The notes: generated from the letters alone by a model not told the origin. A stretch of DNA of 64,000 nucleotides from Acinetobacter sp. C26M (GCF_023702675.1 NZ_CP098478.1:3472001-3536000), one strand, 5' to 3'. Positions 7,462-18,028 are shown, counted from the first letter of the stretch. Translations and numbers: made by a program.

Positions 7462-10400
7462 ATGAAACGTATGTTGATTAATGCAACCCACGCCGAAGAA
7501 GTTCGCGTTGCACTTATCACTGGTAATCGTCTTTACGATTTCGATTTAGAGAATCGTACTCGCGAACAAAAAAAATCAAATATCTATAAAGGTCACGTCA
7601 CTCGCGTTGAACCATCTTTAGAAGCGGTTTTCGTTGAGTACGGCGCACAGCGTCAAGGCTTTTTGTCTATGCGAGAAATTGCAAACTCGTATTTCAAAGC
7701 TGACCCTCGTCAAACTTCAAATATTCGTGAACTCATCACTGAAGGCACTGAATTACTGGTTCAAGTTGAGAAAGAAGAGCGTGGCAATAAAGGTGCTGCC
7801 CTTTCTACTTTTATCTCACTTGCTGGTCGTTATTTAGTTCTCATGCCAAATAACCCGAAAGGTGGTGGCATCAGCCGTCAAATTTCGGGTTCAGTACGTG
7901 AAGAACTAAAAGAAATTTTAGCCTCTTTAAATGTACCGCGTGGCATGAGTGTGATCGTTCGTACTGCGGGTATTGGTCGCACACAGGAAGAGTTACAACT
8001 CGACTTGCAACATTTGCTTGACCTTTGGGCGCAAATCCAAGGTTCTGCAAGCACTGGTCCATCACCAATGCTGGTTCATCAAGAAGCTGGTGTGGTGACA
8101 CGTGCCATCCGTGATTATTTACGTGATGATGTGGCTGAAATCCTGATTGATAGCGAGCAAGCCTATAACGAAGCCTATAACTTCGTAAAAGCAGTCATGC
8201 CGCGTCAGCTCGACAAATTAAAAACCTATACCTTGAACGAGCCATTATTTGCTCATTTTGGTATCGAAAGCCAAATCCAGACTGCCTATGAACGTGAAGT
8301 AAAACTTCCTTCAGGTGGTTCAATCGTGATTGACCAAACAGAAGCATTGGTATCGATCGATATCAACTCTGCGAAATCAACCCGCGGTCATGATGTTGAA
8401 GAAACTGCTTTAAATACCAATTTAGAAGCTGCTGAAGAAATCGCACGTCAACTTCGTTTACGCGATATTGGTGGCTTAGTCGTAATCGACTTCATCGACA
8501 TGACTAAAGACCGCAACCAGCGTATGGTTGAAGCGAAATTACGTGAAGCAACGCAAAGCGATCGCGCACGTATTCAATTCGGTCAACTGTCACGTTTTGG
8601 TCTGATGGAAATGAGCCGTCAACGTTTACGTCCTTCTTTAGAAGAAGCGACTGGCTACGTTTGCCCACGCTGTCATGGCACAGGTATGGTACGTGACTTA
8701 CGCTCACTATCACTTTCGATTATGCGTAAGGTTGAAGAAATTGCACTACGCGAGCGTCAAGGTGAAGTTCAAGTCGAAGTCCCTGTAGAAATTGCAGCAT
8801 TCTTATTGAATGAAAAGCGTCACAGCTTGGTTTACTTAGAACAAACCTCGAATGTACGTGTTACCGTGTTGCCTCACCCGCACTTAGAAACACCACACTA
8901 CCAAATCCAGTTCAATCCAGATGGTTTCGCGCCTTCTAGCTATGAACGTACAGAAGCAACCCGTTCAAGCGAAAAAGAACTTGGTTATGAGTCTTCTGAC
9001 TGGCATTTAGAAGATGCAGAGCATCATCATGCTGCACCTGCACAAAATCAAGCAGCTGCACCACAGAAGAAAGCAAACCAGCAACACGCTGCGCAAGCAA
9101 AACAGACTCAAGCAACGACACAAAAGTCAGCGAGTCCTTGTGCTTGGTTAGAGAACCTATTTGTTCAAAAACAAGCGCAAACCACTGATCAATCTCGTTC
9201 TGCACAAAATGCAGCAGCCGCGATTGAACAAATGGTGAACAATGGTGCGGTGAGCCGTGGTCAATTTGGTCAAGTGACTACACCTGTTGTCGCTGAAGTT
9301 GCTGCTCCAGCTGCAAACAATGCTTATATTTCACAAAATCCTGTGAAACAAGAAGCGCGTGAAACATTTGAGAAAGACGAAAAATCACATCGTCCAAATC
9401 AAAACCAGAAGAAACGCAAACACAAAGAGCAACGTGAACAACATGTTCATGCGCATGAACAACAAAATCAAGTGCATGAAGAAGTCGTTCAACTGTCACG
9501 TCAAGAACAGCGCCAAGAGCAACGTGAGCTAAAACGTCAACAAAAACGTCAGCAGCCACAAGAATCTCAAAACCAGCAACAGCATCATGATGCTGCTCAA
9601 GGCAATGAGTCTGCGCCTTTACCACGTCGTGACCGTAACCAGCAACGTCCAAATCGACCGAACCGCCACCGTGATCAAAGTGTTTTAAACGAAACACCTG
9701 CTGCACCTGAAACTGCAGTAAATTCACAGCAAGTGAAAGTTGATGTCATTGATACACCACGCGTAGAGCCAATGAACACTGCGTTGATCGTGAATCTTGA
9801 TCAAGGTCAAAGTGAAATTGTTGCATTGAATCCACAACAGGCACCAACACCGGCTGCTAAAGCAGAAAAGGTAAAACCTGTAGTCGAGAAAGTTGAAACG
9901 CCAGCACCAGCTCAAGTAGAACAAGCAGCTACTGAAAAGGCAGCAGACGAAGAAACTGTACAAGCACCTGCACAACGTGCCAGCAATGATCCTCGTTCAC
10001 GTCGTCGTCAGCGCAATAATCAAACTGCACCGAAAACGGCTACAGTCAAAGTTGCTCTATCACAGACGCCTACACTTGGTCAGTACACAATGGGTAGCTT
10101 AATCCGCCATGTCTATGGTGATGATTGCACAATCCTGATTGAGCAATTTGGCTTAGTTACAACCTTCAACCGTGCTTTACAAAAGTTCGCTGAACAACAT
10201 GCAAGTAGCTTAGTGACGGAAACTGTAGTTGAGCAAGAAAAGCGTCCTGTAACACGCGATGCTGAACTTCCGACGCAAAAACCAACTGAAGAAGCTGAAC
10301 CAGCGCCAGTGTTAGCATTAACACCACCAGACGCAGCGGCAGTTCGTGTTGCCAATGACCCTCGTGAGCGCCGTCGTTTAGCGAAACTTGCTGCGGAACA

Positions 10401-10791
10401 AGCGAAAGAAGCACATGTTGCCTCAAATGCAACGCCAGCTGCTGTAGAAAGCACTGAATCGAAAGAAGAAGTGAAACAAGCAGACGATGCAGTCGTCACA
10501 GAAGCAACCGTAATTGCACCTGAGCAACAACCTTTAGAACTTGCCAGTACAGATGCTGTAGCTGATGTTGCACCAGTTGAGGCTGAAGTAGTTGAACCTG
10601 CTGTAACTGCTGAAGTTGAAACCGTAAGCGAGACTGTTGCAGAAGTTACTGAATCTACTCAAGCTGTTGAAAAAGCTGAATCTACGGCTGAAACGGAAGC
10701 AGAAGATGAAGCAGCGAAAGCGGAAAAAGAGAAATCAAACCGCCCTCGCCGCCCTCGCGGACGCCCACCGAAAAAGACCACCGCTGAGTGA
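7462..10791 (+). CDS. rne: Ribonuclease E
   Basis: RNase E is the main single-strand endoribonuclease and the scaffold of the RNA degradosome, bound to the inner membrane. The start is the ATG at 7462 ([18 protein letters not shown]), matching the E. coli N-terminus; an upstream TTG at 7432 adds ten residues unlike the family. The product is 1109 residues. It has an S1 domain (about 37-120), the 5' sensor and DNase-I-like catalytic core with metal-binding aspartates in [12 protein letters not shown] and VIDFIDM, then the zinc-link CPRCHGTG near residue 404. From about residue 520 the chain is low-complexity, rich in Q, A, P, E and R, with arginine-rich patches and two related NDPR(S/E)RRR blocks. 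It ends in an AT-hook-like [12 protein letters not shown] strong terminator follows. Confidence 0.95.
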   Translation: MKRMLINATHAEEVRVALITGNRLYDFDLENRTREQKKSNIYKGHVTRVEPSLEAVFVEYGAQRQGFLSMREIANSYFKADPRQTSNIRELITEGTELLVQVEKEERGNKGAALSTFISLAGRYLVLMPNNPKGGGISRQISGSVREELKEILASLNVPRGMSVIVRTAGIGRTQEELQLDLQHLLDLWAQIQGSASTGPSPMLVHQEAGVVTRAIRDYLRDDVAEILIDSEQAYNEAYNFVKAVMPRQLDKLKTYTLNEPLFAHFGIESQIQTAYEREVKLPSGGSIVIDQTEALVSIDINSAKSTRGHDVEETALNTNLEAAEEIARQLRLRDIGGLVVIDFIDMTKDRNQRMVEAKLREATQSDRARIQFGQLSRFGLMEMSRQRLRPSLEEATGYVCPRCHGTGMVRDLRSLSLSIMRKVEEIALRERQGEVQVEVPVEIAAFLLNEKRHSLVYLEQTSNVRVTVLPHPHLETPHYQIQFNPDGFAPSSYERTEATRSSEKELGYESSDWHLEDAEHHHAAPAQNQAAAPQKKANQQHAAQAKQTQATTQKSASPCAWLENLFVQKQAQTTDQSRSAQNAAAAIEQMVNNGAVSRGQFGQVTTPVVAEVAAPAANNAYISQNPVKQEARETFEKDEKSHRPNQNQKKRKHKEQREQHVHAHEQQNQVHEEVVQLSRQEQRQEQRELKRQQKRQQPQESQNQQQHHDAAQGNESAPLPRRDRNQQRPNRPNRHRDQSVLNETPAAPETAVNSQQVKVDVIDTPRVEPMNTALIVNLDQGQSEIVALNPQQAPTPAAKAEKVKPVVEKVETPAPAQVEQAATEKAADEETVQAPAQRASNDPRSRRRQRNNQTAPKTATVKVALSQTPTLGQYTMGSLIRHVYGDDCTILIEQFGLVTTFNRALQKFAEQHASSLVTETVVEQEKRPVTRDAELPTQKPTEEAEPAPVLALTPPDAAAVRVANDPRERRRLAKLAAEQAKEAHVASNATPAAVESTESKEEVKQADDAVVTEATVIAPEQQPLELASTDAVADVAPVEAEVVEPAVTAEVETVSETVAEVTESTQAVEKAESTAETEAEDEAAKAEKEKSNRPRRPRGRPPKKTTAE

Positions 10792-10821
10792 GTAATTTGC
10801 TAAATTGCACTCAATAAGGCT

Positions 10822-10856
10822 AAGCCTAGTCATTTCGATGACTAGGCTTTTTTGTT
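10822..10856 (+). terminator. Intrinsic terminator of rne
   Basis: The stem is a 12-bp perfect AAGCCTAGTCAT/ATGACTAGGCTT with a TTCG loop and a T-run, 30 bases after the stop. Confidence 0.93.
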
Positions 10857-10985
10857 ATTTTGTCAAATTAGGTTGATTGCTCTAGGCACTTACCATTACA
10901 AAACAGCATTAACAAAATGGTGTGAATGGTTGTGTTCTAACGGATAGCCATTTCTTGGATTGATCGAAAAATAAATAGGATTGAT

Positions 10986-12827
10986 ATGAGCCAAACTACG
11001 CAGACCGATATTATTACCCTTGGTGATGTCGCTACTCGACTTCCTAACTTCATCACTAAAGTACCTCATATCCTCAATGGTCTTAAACAAGCATATTTGC
11101 GAACGCCAACATCTCCTGCTGGTTTAGGTATTGCCTTTGAAAAAGCAGTCAAGCGTAACCCTCAAGGCATCGCACTGTTATTTGAAGATCAAAGCTATAG
11201 CTATCAAGCACTCAATGAATGGGCAAACCAGATTGCACATTACTACTTATCACTTGGGGCAAAGAAAGGCGACGTGATTGCAGTGATGGTTGAAAACCGT
11301 CCAGAACTGATCGCTTCTATTGTTGCTTTGGCAAAAATTGGCGTCACCATTGCACTCGTCAACACCTCGCAAGTCGGTAAAGTGCTTGCACACAGTATCA
11401 ACTTGGTGAACCCAATTGCAGTCATTGCAGGGGAAGAAGTCCGTGCTGCGATTGATGAAGCACGCCAAGACTTAAAAGTTGCTCAAGATCGATTCCACTG
11501 GTTTGCCGATCAAGAAACGCGTAAAAATGCAGGAATTGCACCACAAGGTTACGTGAACCTTGCGCAACAAATTGACCAATTTCCAAAATTCAATCCATCG
11601 ACTACCCGCACCGTGACAGGTAAAGATGGTTTGTTCTACATCTATACCTCTGGTACAACAGGCTTACCAAAAGCCGTGATTTTCACCCATAGCCGCTGGA
11701 CACTTGCCTATGGCACCTATGGTCATATCCTGAATTTAGGTAAAGATGATGTGATGTACGTGACCCTCCCGCTTTACCATGCAACAGGTGTAGTCGTGTG
11801 CTGGTGTGGTGTGATTGCAGGCAGTGCAACACTTGCCGTACGCCGCAAGTATTCAACCAGTGCATTCTGGAAAGATGTACAGAAATTCAATGCCTCTGCA
11901 ATTGGTTATGTCGGTGAACTGTGTCGTTACCTGATTGATGCACCTGTCACAGAACAAGATCGTGCCCATCGCGTGACTAAGATGATTGGTAATGGCATGC
12001 GTCCAAATATCTGGGGCAAGTTTAAAGAACGTTTTGGTGTTGAAGAAGTACTTGAACTTTACGCATCTAGCGAAGGTAACGTTGGTTTTAGCAACATCTT
12101 CAACTTTGACAACACTGTAGGCTTCTCTCCAACACCATACGCGATCGTTGAATTTGACAAAGAAAAGAATGAATTAGTTCGCGATAAGAAAGGTTACTGC
12201 AAGAAAGTGAAAACAGGCGAAGTGGGCTTACTGATTGGTAAAATCACCAGCCGTTCACCATTTGATGGCTACACCGATCCAGAAAAGAACAAATCTGTGA
12301 TTTTGAAAGATGTGTTTACCCAAGGTGACTCATACTTTAATACTGGAGATTTGGTCCGTGATATTGGTTTCCGCCATGCACAGTTTGTTGACCGTCTAGG
12401 TGATACATTCCGCTGGAAAGGTGAAAACGTTTCTACAACAGAAGTAGAAAACATGGTCTGCGAATATGAAAAGATTGCCGAAGCAGTGGTATACGGTGTT
12501 GAAATTCCAAATACCAATGGTCGTGCAGGTATGGCTGCGATTACCTTGATCGACGGTGCAGAACTGAATGAAGCGGATTTAAGCGACATGGTTAATGTGT
12601 TTAAAAAATGCTTACCATCTTATGCCATTCCTGTTTTCTTACGTGTTCAAGAGAAAGTGGAAACGACTGGGACATTTAAATACCAGAAGAATAAACTGAA
12701 AGAAGACTCATTTAATCCGAGCAAAACTTCTGAACGTTTACTGGTTTTATTACCTGGTGCAAGCAGCTATAGTGATGTAAATACTGAGATCTTTGATAAT
12801 ATTCAAAGCTATCAATACCGTTTCTAG
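10986..12827 (+). CDS. Long-chain acyl-CoA synthetase (FATP/FadD6-like)
   Basis: This 613-residue ANL-superfamily enzyme activates fatty acids to acyl-CoA through an acyl-adenylate. The ATP-binding P-loop YIYTSGTTGLPKA lies at about residue 216, followed by motif YASSEGNVGF and the hinge YFNTGDLVRDIGFRHAQFVDR, then GDTFRWKGENVSTTEVEN. The spacing and these motifs fit the very-long-chain/FATP branch (Mycobacterium FadD6-like) rather than E. coli FadD. It stands alone, with its own promoter space after the rne terminator. Substrate chain length is not deducible. Confidence 0.85.
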   Translation: MSQTTQTDIITLGDVATRLPNFITKVPHILNGLKQAYLRTPTSPAGLGIAFEKAVKRNPQGIALLFEDQSYSYQALNEWANQIAHYYLSLGAKKGDVIAVMVENRPELIASIVALAKIGVTIALVNTSQVGKVLAHSINLVNPIAVIAGEEVRAAIDEARQDLKVAQDRFHWFADQETRKNAGIAPQGYVNLAQQIDQFPKFNPSTTRTVTGKDGLFYIYTSGTTGLPKAVIFTHSRWTLAYGTYGHILNLGKDDVMYVTLPLYHATGVVVCWCGVIAGSATLAVRRKYSTSAFWKDVQKFNASAIGYVGELCRYLIDAPVTEQDRAHRVTKMIGNGMRPNIWGKFKERFGVEEVLELYASSEGNVGFSNIFNFDNTVGFSPTPYAIVEFDKEKNELVRDKKGYCKKVKTGEVGLLIGKITSRSPFDGYTDPEKNKSVILKDVFTQGDSYFNTGDLVRDIGFRHAQFVDRLGDTFRWKGENVSTTEVENMVCEYEKIAEAVVYGVEIPNTNGRAGMAAITLIDGAELNEADLSDMVNVFKKCLPSYAIPVFLRVQEKVETTGTFKYQKNKLKEDSFNPSKTSERLLVLLPGASSYSDVNTEIFDNIQSYQYRF

Positions 12828-12845
12828 TTTATTTTTTAGCTAAAT

Positions 12846-12901
12846 AAGAGGAAATCGTGCTTTTTATAAACAATCATGCACATGTTTTTGAATTTCCTCT
12901 T
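12846..12901. repeat. Inverted repeat after the acyl-CoA synthetase gene
   Basis: AAGAGGAAAT (12846-12855) and ATTTCCTCTT (12892-12901) form a perfect 10-bp inverted repeat with a 36-base loop that holds T-rich segments. It may end or protect the synthetase transcript. It lies just before the tRNA promoter region. Confidence 0.5.
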
Positions 12902-12927
12902 GTGTTAGCTGAATAAGTTGCTAGAAT
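12900..12927 (+). promoter_or_regulatory. Possible promoter of the tRNA-Lys genes
   Basis: TTGTGT (12900-12905) and TAGAAT (12922-12927) are 16 bases apart, about 75 bases before the first tRNA. The -35 match is weak. Confidence 0.35.
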
Positions 12928-13000
12928 ACGCAACATCAAAACGAAGACGCATTTAGAACAAATTAGTTTTTCTTGCGAAGCTTGTTGAAACACTTGCTTA

Positions 13001-13076
13001 GGGTCGTTAGCTCAGCTGGTAGAGCAGCGGACTTTTAATCCGTTGGTCCCGCGTTCGAATCGCGGACGACCCACCA
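13001..13076 (+). tRNA. tRNA-Lys (anticodon UUU), copy 1
   Basis: The 76-nt cloverleaf has acceptor stem GGGTCGT/ACGACCC, D-loop AGCTCAGCTGGTAGAGC, anticodon loop CTTTTAA with TTT at 13034-13036, T-loop GTTCGAATC, and CCA encoded in the DNA. It is identical over its full length to copy 2 and precedes it in what is probably one transcript. Confidence 0.98.
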
Positions 13077-13161
13077 TCTAATGTTTTGATATTCCTGAAA
13101 AGGATTGATAACCGAAAGTTATCGAGATTTGTAAGACTACGCGCTTTGCTTGTCTTGCAAA

Positions 13162-13186
13162 AATTTTAGAGTGTTACTCTAAAATT
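13162..13186 (+). other. Hairpin in the spacer between the two tRNA-Lys genes
   Basis: A perfect 11-bp stem (AATTTTAGAGT/ACTCTAAAATT) with loop GTT ends 6 bases before the second tRNA. It lacks a T-run, so it is more likely a processing signal than a terminator. Confidence 0.55.
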
Positions 13187-13192
13187 CTTTCA

Positions 13193-13268
13193 GGGTCGTT
13201 AGCTCAGCTGGTAGAGCAGCGGACTTTTAATCCGTTGGTCCCGCGTTCGAATCGCGGACGACCCACCA
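13193..13268 (+). tRNA. tRNA-Lys (anticodon UUU), copy 2
   Basis: The sequence is identical to copy 1 over 76 nt, including the encoded CCA; the anticodon TTT reads AAA and AAG. A strong terminator starts 8 bases after its end. The pair is a recent tandem duplication of the gene, but the flanking spacers are not alike. Confidence 0.98.
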
Positions 13269-13276
13269 AATTCTAA

Positions 13277-13305
13277 AAAGCCTCATCATTGATGAGGCTT
13301 TTTTA
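13277..13305. terminator. Terminator after the tRNA-Lys pair
   Basis: The stem is AAAGCCTCATC/GATGAGGCTTT with loop ATT and a T-run on the plus strand. The A-run on the other side could also serve hemW, which ends at 13391 on the minus strand. Confidence 0.92.
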
Positions 13306-13390
13306 TTTTCTATTTAAGTTCTTTCTAAAAGATGACAACAGAACTGGTTTCACTCTAAGCATCCTTGCTCAAAGTCATCATGTGTTGAAA

Positions 13391-14545
13391 TTATAAAAAC
13401 GCTTCTAATACCGAATTTAAAAAGATATGCCCCTGCTCAGTACAGGCAATTCGATCCTGATCAGCAATGAGCAGTTTTTTCTCACGCAACTGATGCAACG
13501 TCTCATTCAAATCTTCCAACGCCAGCCCTGTACGTTGAACATAAGATGCTGCAGCAACACCATCATTTAAACGCAAAGCATTCATCATAAATTCAAAAGG
13601 TAATTCCTCAGCTTCAATACGCTTCATTTGCACATGCTCTGCTGGAACTTTGGCTAAATAATCTTTCGGCAAGCGGGTTTTCTGGAACCGATAAACCCCA
13701 TCTGCTCGGGTAACTTTGCCATGTGCACCTGCACCAATCGCCAGATAATCACCAAATTGCCAATAATTCAAATTATGTGCAGATGGTTGTTCTTTACGCC
13801 ATGCTGAAACTTCATAATTCACATAACCATTGGCTTTTAAGTACGCCTCACCCTTCTCTTGAATATGTTCTAAAACCTCATCTCGAGGCAATACAGGCTG
13901 GGTGCGGAAGAAAACCGTGTTTGGCTCAATGGTCAGTTGATACCAGCTAATATGTGTTGCACCCTGCTCCACAGCCAATCTCAGGTCGGTTAAGGCCTGC
14001 TCCTCAGTCTGTTGAGGTAAACCATGCATCAGATCGACATTGACGCGCTCAAAGCCTGCCTGACGCGCCTGCTGAATGGCATCCAATGCATTATTGGCTG
14101 AGTGGATACGACCTAAGCGCTGTAAATGTTCAGGATCAAAACTTTGAACACCCAATGACAAACGATTAATCCCCACCGCCAGATAATCAGCAAATGGATC
14201 ATGCTCAACCGTCCCAGGATTAGCTTCCAGTGTAATTTCACAGCCAACTTCAAAGTCTAAACGTGCTTTGAGTTGATCAAACAACCATTGATAACCTTGT
14301 GCAGAAATCAGTGACGGTGTCCCGCCACCAATAAACACACTATGAATGGATCTGCCTTGCGCCATTTCAACCTGAGTCTCAAAGTCAGCCACCAGTGCAG
14401 CAAGATATTGCTGTTCCAAATCCAACGACAATTGCCCATCAGGTACAGCGTGCGAATTAAAGTCACAATAAGGACATTTACGTACACACCATGGCATATG
14501 GATATACAAGGACAGTGGGATATTTGCTGGATTTAACGGACTCAA
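13391..14545 (-). CDS. hemW: Radical SAM heme chaperone HemW
   Basis: HemW is a radical SAM protein that binds heme and is thought to deliver it to target proteins; it is often mis-annotated as oxygen-independent coproporphyrinogen oxidase. This 384-residue protein has the 4Fe-4S ligands C20-x3-C24-x2-C27 in CVRKCPYCDF, the GGGTPS motif near residue 74 and the HemW C-terminal domain. The cysteine set lacks the extra N-terminal part of true HemN. The best start in frame is a TTG at 14545; no ATG precedes the cluster apart from the one at CVRK-proximal M17, which would delete the first strand. Confidence 0.88.
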   Translation of the reverse strand: MSPLNPANIPLSLYIHMPWCVRKCPYCDFNSHAVPDGQLSLDLEQQYLAALVADFETQVEMAQGRSIHSVFIGGGTPSLISAQGYQWLFDQLKARLDFEVGCEITLEANPGTVEHDPFADYLAVGINRLSLGVQSFDPEHLQRLGRIHSANNALDAIQQARQAGFERVNVDLMHGLPQQTEEQALTDLRLAVEQGATHISWYQLTIEPNTVFFRTQPVLPRDEVLEHIQEKGEAYLKANGYVNYEVSAWRKEQPSAHNLNYWQFGDYLAIGAGAHGKVTRADGVYRFQKTRLPKDYLAKVPAEHVQMKRIEAEELPFEFMMNALRLNDGVAAASYVQRTGLALEDLNETLHQLREKKLLIADQDRIACTEQGHIFLNSVLEAFL

Positions 14546-14683
14546 AATACAAGCTCAATGACAGAACCTGATTATTTTAACATGACTCGACTCGGCACGG
14601 TTGCAGCATCAATACGCATACGGCTTATCATCCCCTATGTATTCAGTTAGACTGAAAGCATAAAGAACAATTAGACCGATAAT

Positions 14684-15145
14684 ATGATGAAAATTTCCAG
14701 CCAATTGCTATTTATACTGCCCCTCGCTTTAGGGATTGGCATAGCAATGGCATTTCAAACGGCGATCAATGCACAACTTCGAGAGTATCTGAACTCACCA
14801 CTACAAGCCGCGTTGCTTTCCTTCTTGATTGGGACGATTATTCTAGCCTTGCTGGTTTATTTTCAAGGTGCAGACAAACCCAGTTTAGTTGAACTTTCAC
14901 AAATTCCTTGGTATCTGTGGTTAGGCGGTTGTCTTGGGGTTTATGCAATTAGCATGAGCATTTATACTGCACCTAAACTCGGATTTTTAACTTTTTCAGG
15001 TTTAGTGATTTTTGGACAATTGGTGATTTCCATGTTGATTGATCACTTTGGCTGGTTAGGTACAGACAAAACACCGATCAATTGGCAACGTCTACTGGGT
15101 AGCATTGTGATTTTTATTGGTGTGTTATTAACACTACAACGCTAA
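14684..15145 (+). CDS. DMT-family transporter, YdcZ type (DUF606)
   Basis: This 153-residue protein has about five hydrophobic segments and the half-size YdcZ/DUF606 architecture of the drug/metabolite transporter superfamily. The N-terminal sequence GIGIAMAFQTAINAQLREYL is typical of the first membrane hairpin. The substrate is unknown. The start is the first of two adjacent ATG codons. The MATE pump gene begins 29 bases after its stop, so the two may share a transcript. Confidence 0.78.
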   Translation: MMKISSQLLFILPLALGIGIAMAFQTAINAQLREYLNSPLQAALLSFLIGTIILALLVYFQGADKPSLVELSQIPWYLWLGGCLGVYAISMSIYTAPKLGFLTFSGLVIFGQLVISMLIDHFGWLGTDKTPINWQRLLGSIVIFIGVLLTLQR

Positions 15146-15174
15146 TTCCCCCCATTTTAATAAGAGTATTTTTT

Positions 15175-16536
15175 GTGTCCCATGCCACAACCAAGCGCTT
15201 TGAACTCAAACAGCTATTTCATTTGATGTTTCCAATTCTAATTACACAGTTTGCCCAAGCTGGATTAGGTTTAATCGATACCATTATGGCAGGTCATCTT
15301 TCTGCTACGGATTTGGCAGCGATTGCAGTCGGTGTTGGACTATGGATTCCAGTCATGCTGCTCTTTGCAGGAATCATGTTGGCAACAACACCTTTGGTTG
15401 CTGAGGCACGTGGTGCAAGAACACCCGAAAAAATTCCAACCATTGCCCGCCAGTCTTTATGGGTTGCTGTCATTCTCGGTATCGTTGCGATGTTAATTCT
15501 GCAATGTATGCCAATGTTCCTGCCCCTGTTTGGTGTGCCTGAAAGCTTAATACCGAAAGCAAGCCTGTTCTTACATGCAATTGGCTTTGGTATGCCTGCA
15601 GTGATGATGTATGCAGCTCTACGTAGTTATTCAGAAGCGTTGGGACATCCACGTCCTGTCACAGCCATTAGCTTGATTGCCTTACTGGTATTGATTCCAC
15701 TGAACTTTATCTTTATGTATGGCTTTGGGCCAATTCCAGCATTGGGCAGCGCAGGTTGTGGTTTTGCAACAGCGATCTTGCAATGGCTGATGTTTATCAC
15801 TTTGGCCATTTATATTTCCAAAGCCAAAGCCTATAAACAGGCACCAGTCTTCACAAAATGGGAAAGAATTGATCCAGTTTGGATTAAACGCATTTTAAAA
15901 CTGGGTTTACCCATTGGGCTTGCTGTATTTTTTGAAGTCAGTATTTTCAGTACAGGTGCGATTGTACTGGGTCCGCTTGGTGAAAATGCGATTGCAGCTC
16001 ATCAGATTGCGATCTCAGTCACTTCTCAGCTGTTTATGATCCCACTGTCTTTAGCCATTGCATTAACCATTCGTGTTGGCATGTATTACGGTGAACAAAA
16101 CTGGCATGCAATGCGCCAAGTACAAATCGTGGGATTGATTACGGCCACGATCTTTGCAGCCTTGACCATGACATTGATTGCGCTTGCCCGCCCCTATATC
16201 GTTGCGATCTATACCACGGATATTAATGTCATTCCTGTGGCGATGTACCTACTCTGGTTTGCGATGGCCTATCAGCTAATGGATGCATGGCAAGTTAGTG
16301 CGGCAGGTTGTTTACGTGGTATGCAAGACACTCAAGCCCCGATGTGGATCACCTTAATGGCGTATTGGATCGTCGCCTTCCCGATTGGTTTATACCTTGC
16401 TCGCTATACAGTTTGGGGCGCTGCTGGTGTCTGGCTCGGTCTGATTATTGGTTTAACTATTGCCTGTGTACTACTGATCGGCCGTTTATATTTGAACAAT
16501 AAACGTTTGGCACAACGAGCAGGTTTCAATACATAA
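15175..16536 (+). CDS. abeM: MATE-family multidrug efflux pump AbeM
   Basis: The 453-residue protein has about 12 membrane segments and the NorM-type MATE layout. The stretches LITQFAQAGLGLIDTIMAGH, AVGVGLWIPVMLLFAGIM and QVSAAGCLRGMQDTQAPMW agree closely with what I know of Acinetobacter baumannii AbeM, which exports fluoroquinolones, dyes and other cations by H+ or Na+ antiport. D36 in the first membrane helix (LGLIDT) matches a conserved acidic coupling residue of the family. The start is a GTG at 15175 with AAGAG about 8 bases before it. Gene identity is firm; substrate range in this species is inferred. Confidence 0.9.
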   Translation: MSHATTKRFELKQLFHLMFPILITQFAQAGLGLIDTIMAGHLSATDLAAIAVGVGLWIPVMLLFAGIMLATTPLVAEARGARTPEKIPTIARQSLWVAVILGIVAMLILQCMPMFLPLFGVPESLIPKASLFLHAIGFGMPAVMMYAALRSYSEALGHPRPVTAISLIALLVLIPLNFIFMYGFGPIPALGSAGCGFATAILQWLMFITLAIYISKAKAYKQAPVFTKWERIDPVWIKRILKLGLPIGLAVFFEVSIFSTGAIVLGPLGENAIAAHQIAISVTSQLFMIPLSLAIALTIRVGMYYGEQNWHAMRQVQIVGLITATIFAALTMTLIALARPYIVAIYTTDINVIPVAMYLLWFAMAYQLMDAWQVSAAGCLRGMQDTQAPMWITLMAYWIVAFPIGLYLARYTVWGAAGVWLGLIIGLTIACVLLIGRLYLNNKRLAQRAGFNT

Positions 16537-16735
16537 AATTTTACACGTATTTAGTGTTATTGATTAAGGGTAGTAAGGATGCTGCTCTTAATCTCATCCC
16601 CTCATCGATACATCTTTTATATCCGCTCTTCGCTGCATGCTTACATCACTTAACATTTTGGTATAGGCAATTTAAGTTTTGTCGCCTATGATCAAAGAAT
16701 CTCTTTAAAACTGGATCGCCCGAGGTCAAGTACAT

Positions 16736-18028
16736 ATGGCAAAACATGCAAGCTCTCCCAGTAAGCGTTTTTTAAAACTGGCTGGTATGACCGCAAGTAT
16801 TGCCAGCAAAAGTGTTGCCAACACCATTCGTAATCTAACTGCAGATGAGGAACAAAAAAATGCTGCACGTAGCAAACTGTTCCAAGACATTGGCTTACAG
16901 ATCGCAGACACTTTAGGTGAAATGAAAGGCGCAGTGATGAAAGTCGGACAAATCGCCTCGCAATATAAAGATATCTTCCCACCAGAAGTGGCAAAGGCAA
17001 TTGCCAAACTACAACGCCAAGCACCTGCAATGCCATTTACAGCGATTCAGCAACAAGTCGAAAAAGAGTTGGGCAAACCTTTAGACCAGATTTTTAGTTC
17101 TTTTGAAGCAGAACCTTTTGCCGCAGCTTCAATTGGACAAGTACACCGTGCAGTACTGCCAAATGGTCAGGCTGTCGTAGTGAAAGTGCAATATCCAGGT
17201 GTTGACCAAGCTTGTGAAAGCGACTTAAAACAAGTCCGTCTGGCTTTGCGATTGATGGGTGTTTTAAAGATTGATAAGAAGCTGCAAGATCAACTGTTTC
17301 AGGAGATTCAGGACAGTTTGTCTGCCGAGCTCAACTACGAAATTGAAGCACAAAACCTAGAAGTATTTAAAACCTTCCATGAAAAGCTCGATGATCAAAT
17401 CATTATCCCAACCGTATACAAAGATTACTCTTCTCGTCGCGTACTGACACTCAGCCTTGAACAAGGCGAGTCAATTGAAACGGCAAGCACATGGTCAGTT
17501 GAAACCCGCAATCAAATTGGTCGTCGTCTGATTCGTGCTTTAGGACAGGAAATGTTTTTCTTGAAGCGTTTCCATTGTGACCCACATCCAGGCAACTTTG
17601 CTTTCCGTGAAGATGGCAGTGTCATTATTTATGATTATGGCAGCGTTAAGACCCTTTCGCCTGAAATCATTCAACATTTCAAAGCACTGGTGAATGCTGC
17701 TCGCCAAGAAGATATTGCTCAGGTCGAAGATCTGTTGGTGGAATTACATTCGATTGCTGAAAAGCAGAAATTCCCAAGCGAGCTATATACACAATGGATT
17801 GAAATCCTGTTGCGTCCTTTAAGCACGCATTATGATTTTGCTGAAAATTCATCGCATCATGATGGTATGCGCTTAGTGAAACAATCATTGAAATACTGGG
17901 ATGTGTTTAAACCCTCTCCTGATACTTTAATGGTCAATCGGACTATTTCAGGACATTACTGGAACCTGATTCACCTCAAAGTACATGACAATCTTAATGA
18001 TTTATTTGAAGAATTAGTCCCGAACTAA
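16736..18028 (+). CDS. AarF/UbiB-family (ABC1/ADCK) atypical kinase-like protein
   Basis: This 430-residue protein has all marks of the UbiB/ADCK family: the KxGQ helix (MKVGQIASQYKD), the alanine-rich nucleotide loop AAASIGQVHRA replacing a glycine-rich loop, the VVVKVQYPG lysine strand, the catalytic-loop block HCDPHPGNFAF and metal-binding DYGSV. Family members support ubiquinone biosynthesis or lipid handling, probably as ATPases. It lacks the two C-terminal membrane helices of UbiB itself, so it is probably a paralog rather than the ubiquinone operon gene. It stands alone with a terminator downstream. Confidence 0.85.
   Translation: MAKHASSPSKRFLKLAGMTASIASKSVANTIRNLTADEEQKNAARSKLFQDIGLQIADTLGEMKGAVMKVGQIASQYKDIFPPEVAKAIAKLQRQAPAMPFTAIQQQVEKELGKPLDQIFSSFEAEPFAAASIGQVHRAVLPNGQAVVVKVQYPGVDQACESDLKQVRLALRLMGVLKIDKKLQDQLFQEIQDSLSAELNYEIEAQNLEVFKTFHEKLDDQIIIPTVYKDYSSRRVLTLSLEQGESIETASTWSVETRNQIGRRLIRALGQEMFFLKRFHCDPHPGNFAFREDGSVIIYDYGSVKTLSPEIIQHFKALVNAARQEDIAQVEDLLVELHSIAEKQKFPSELYTQWIEILLRPLSTHYDFAENSSHHDGMRLVKQSLKYWDVFKPSPDTLMVNRTISGHYWNLIHLKVHDNLNDLFEELVPN

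Noticed and set aside
9278..10499. Long minus-strand open frames (up to 149 codons) opposite the rne tail
   Set aside because: They lie opposite the low-complexity, repeat-rich tail of RNase E, have no ribosome binding sites, and their products are low-complexity shadows.
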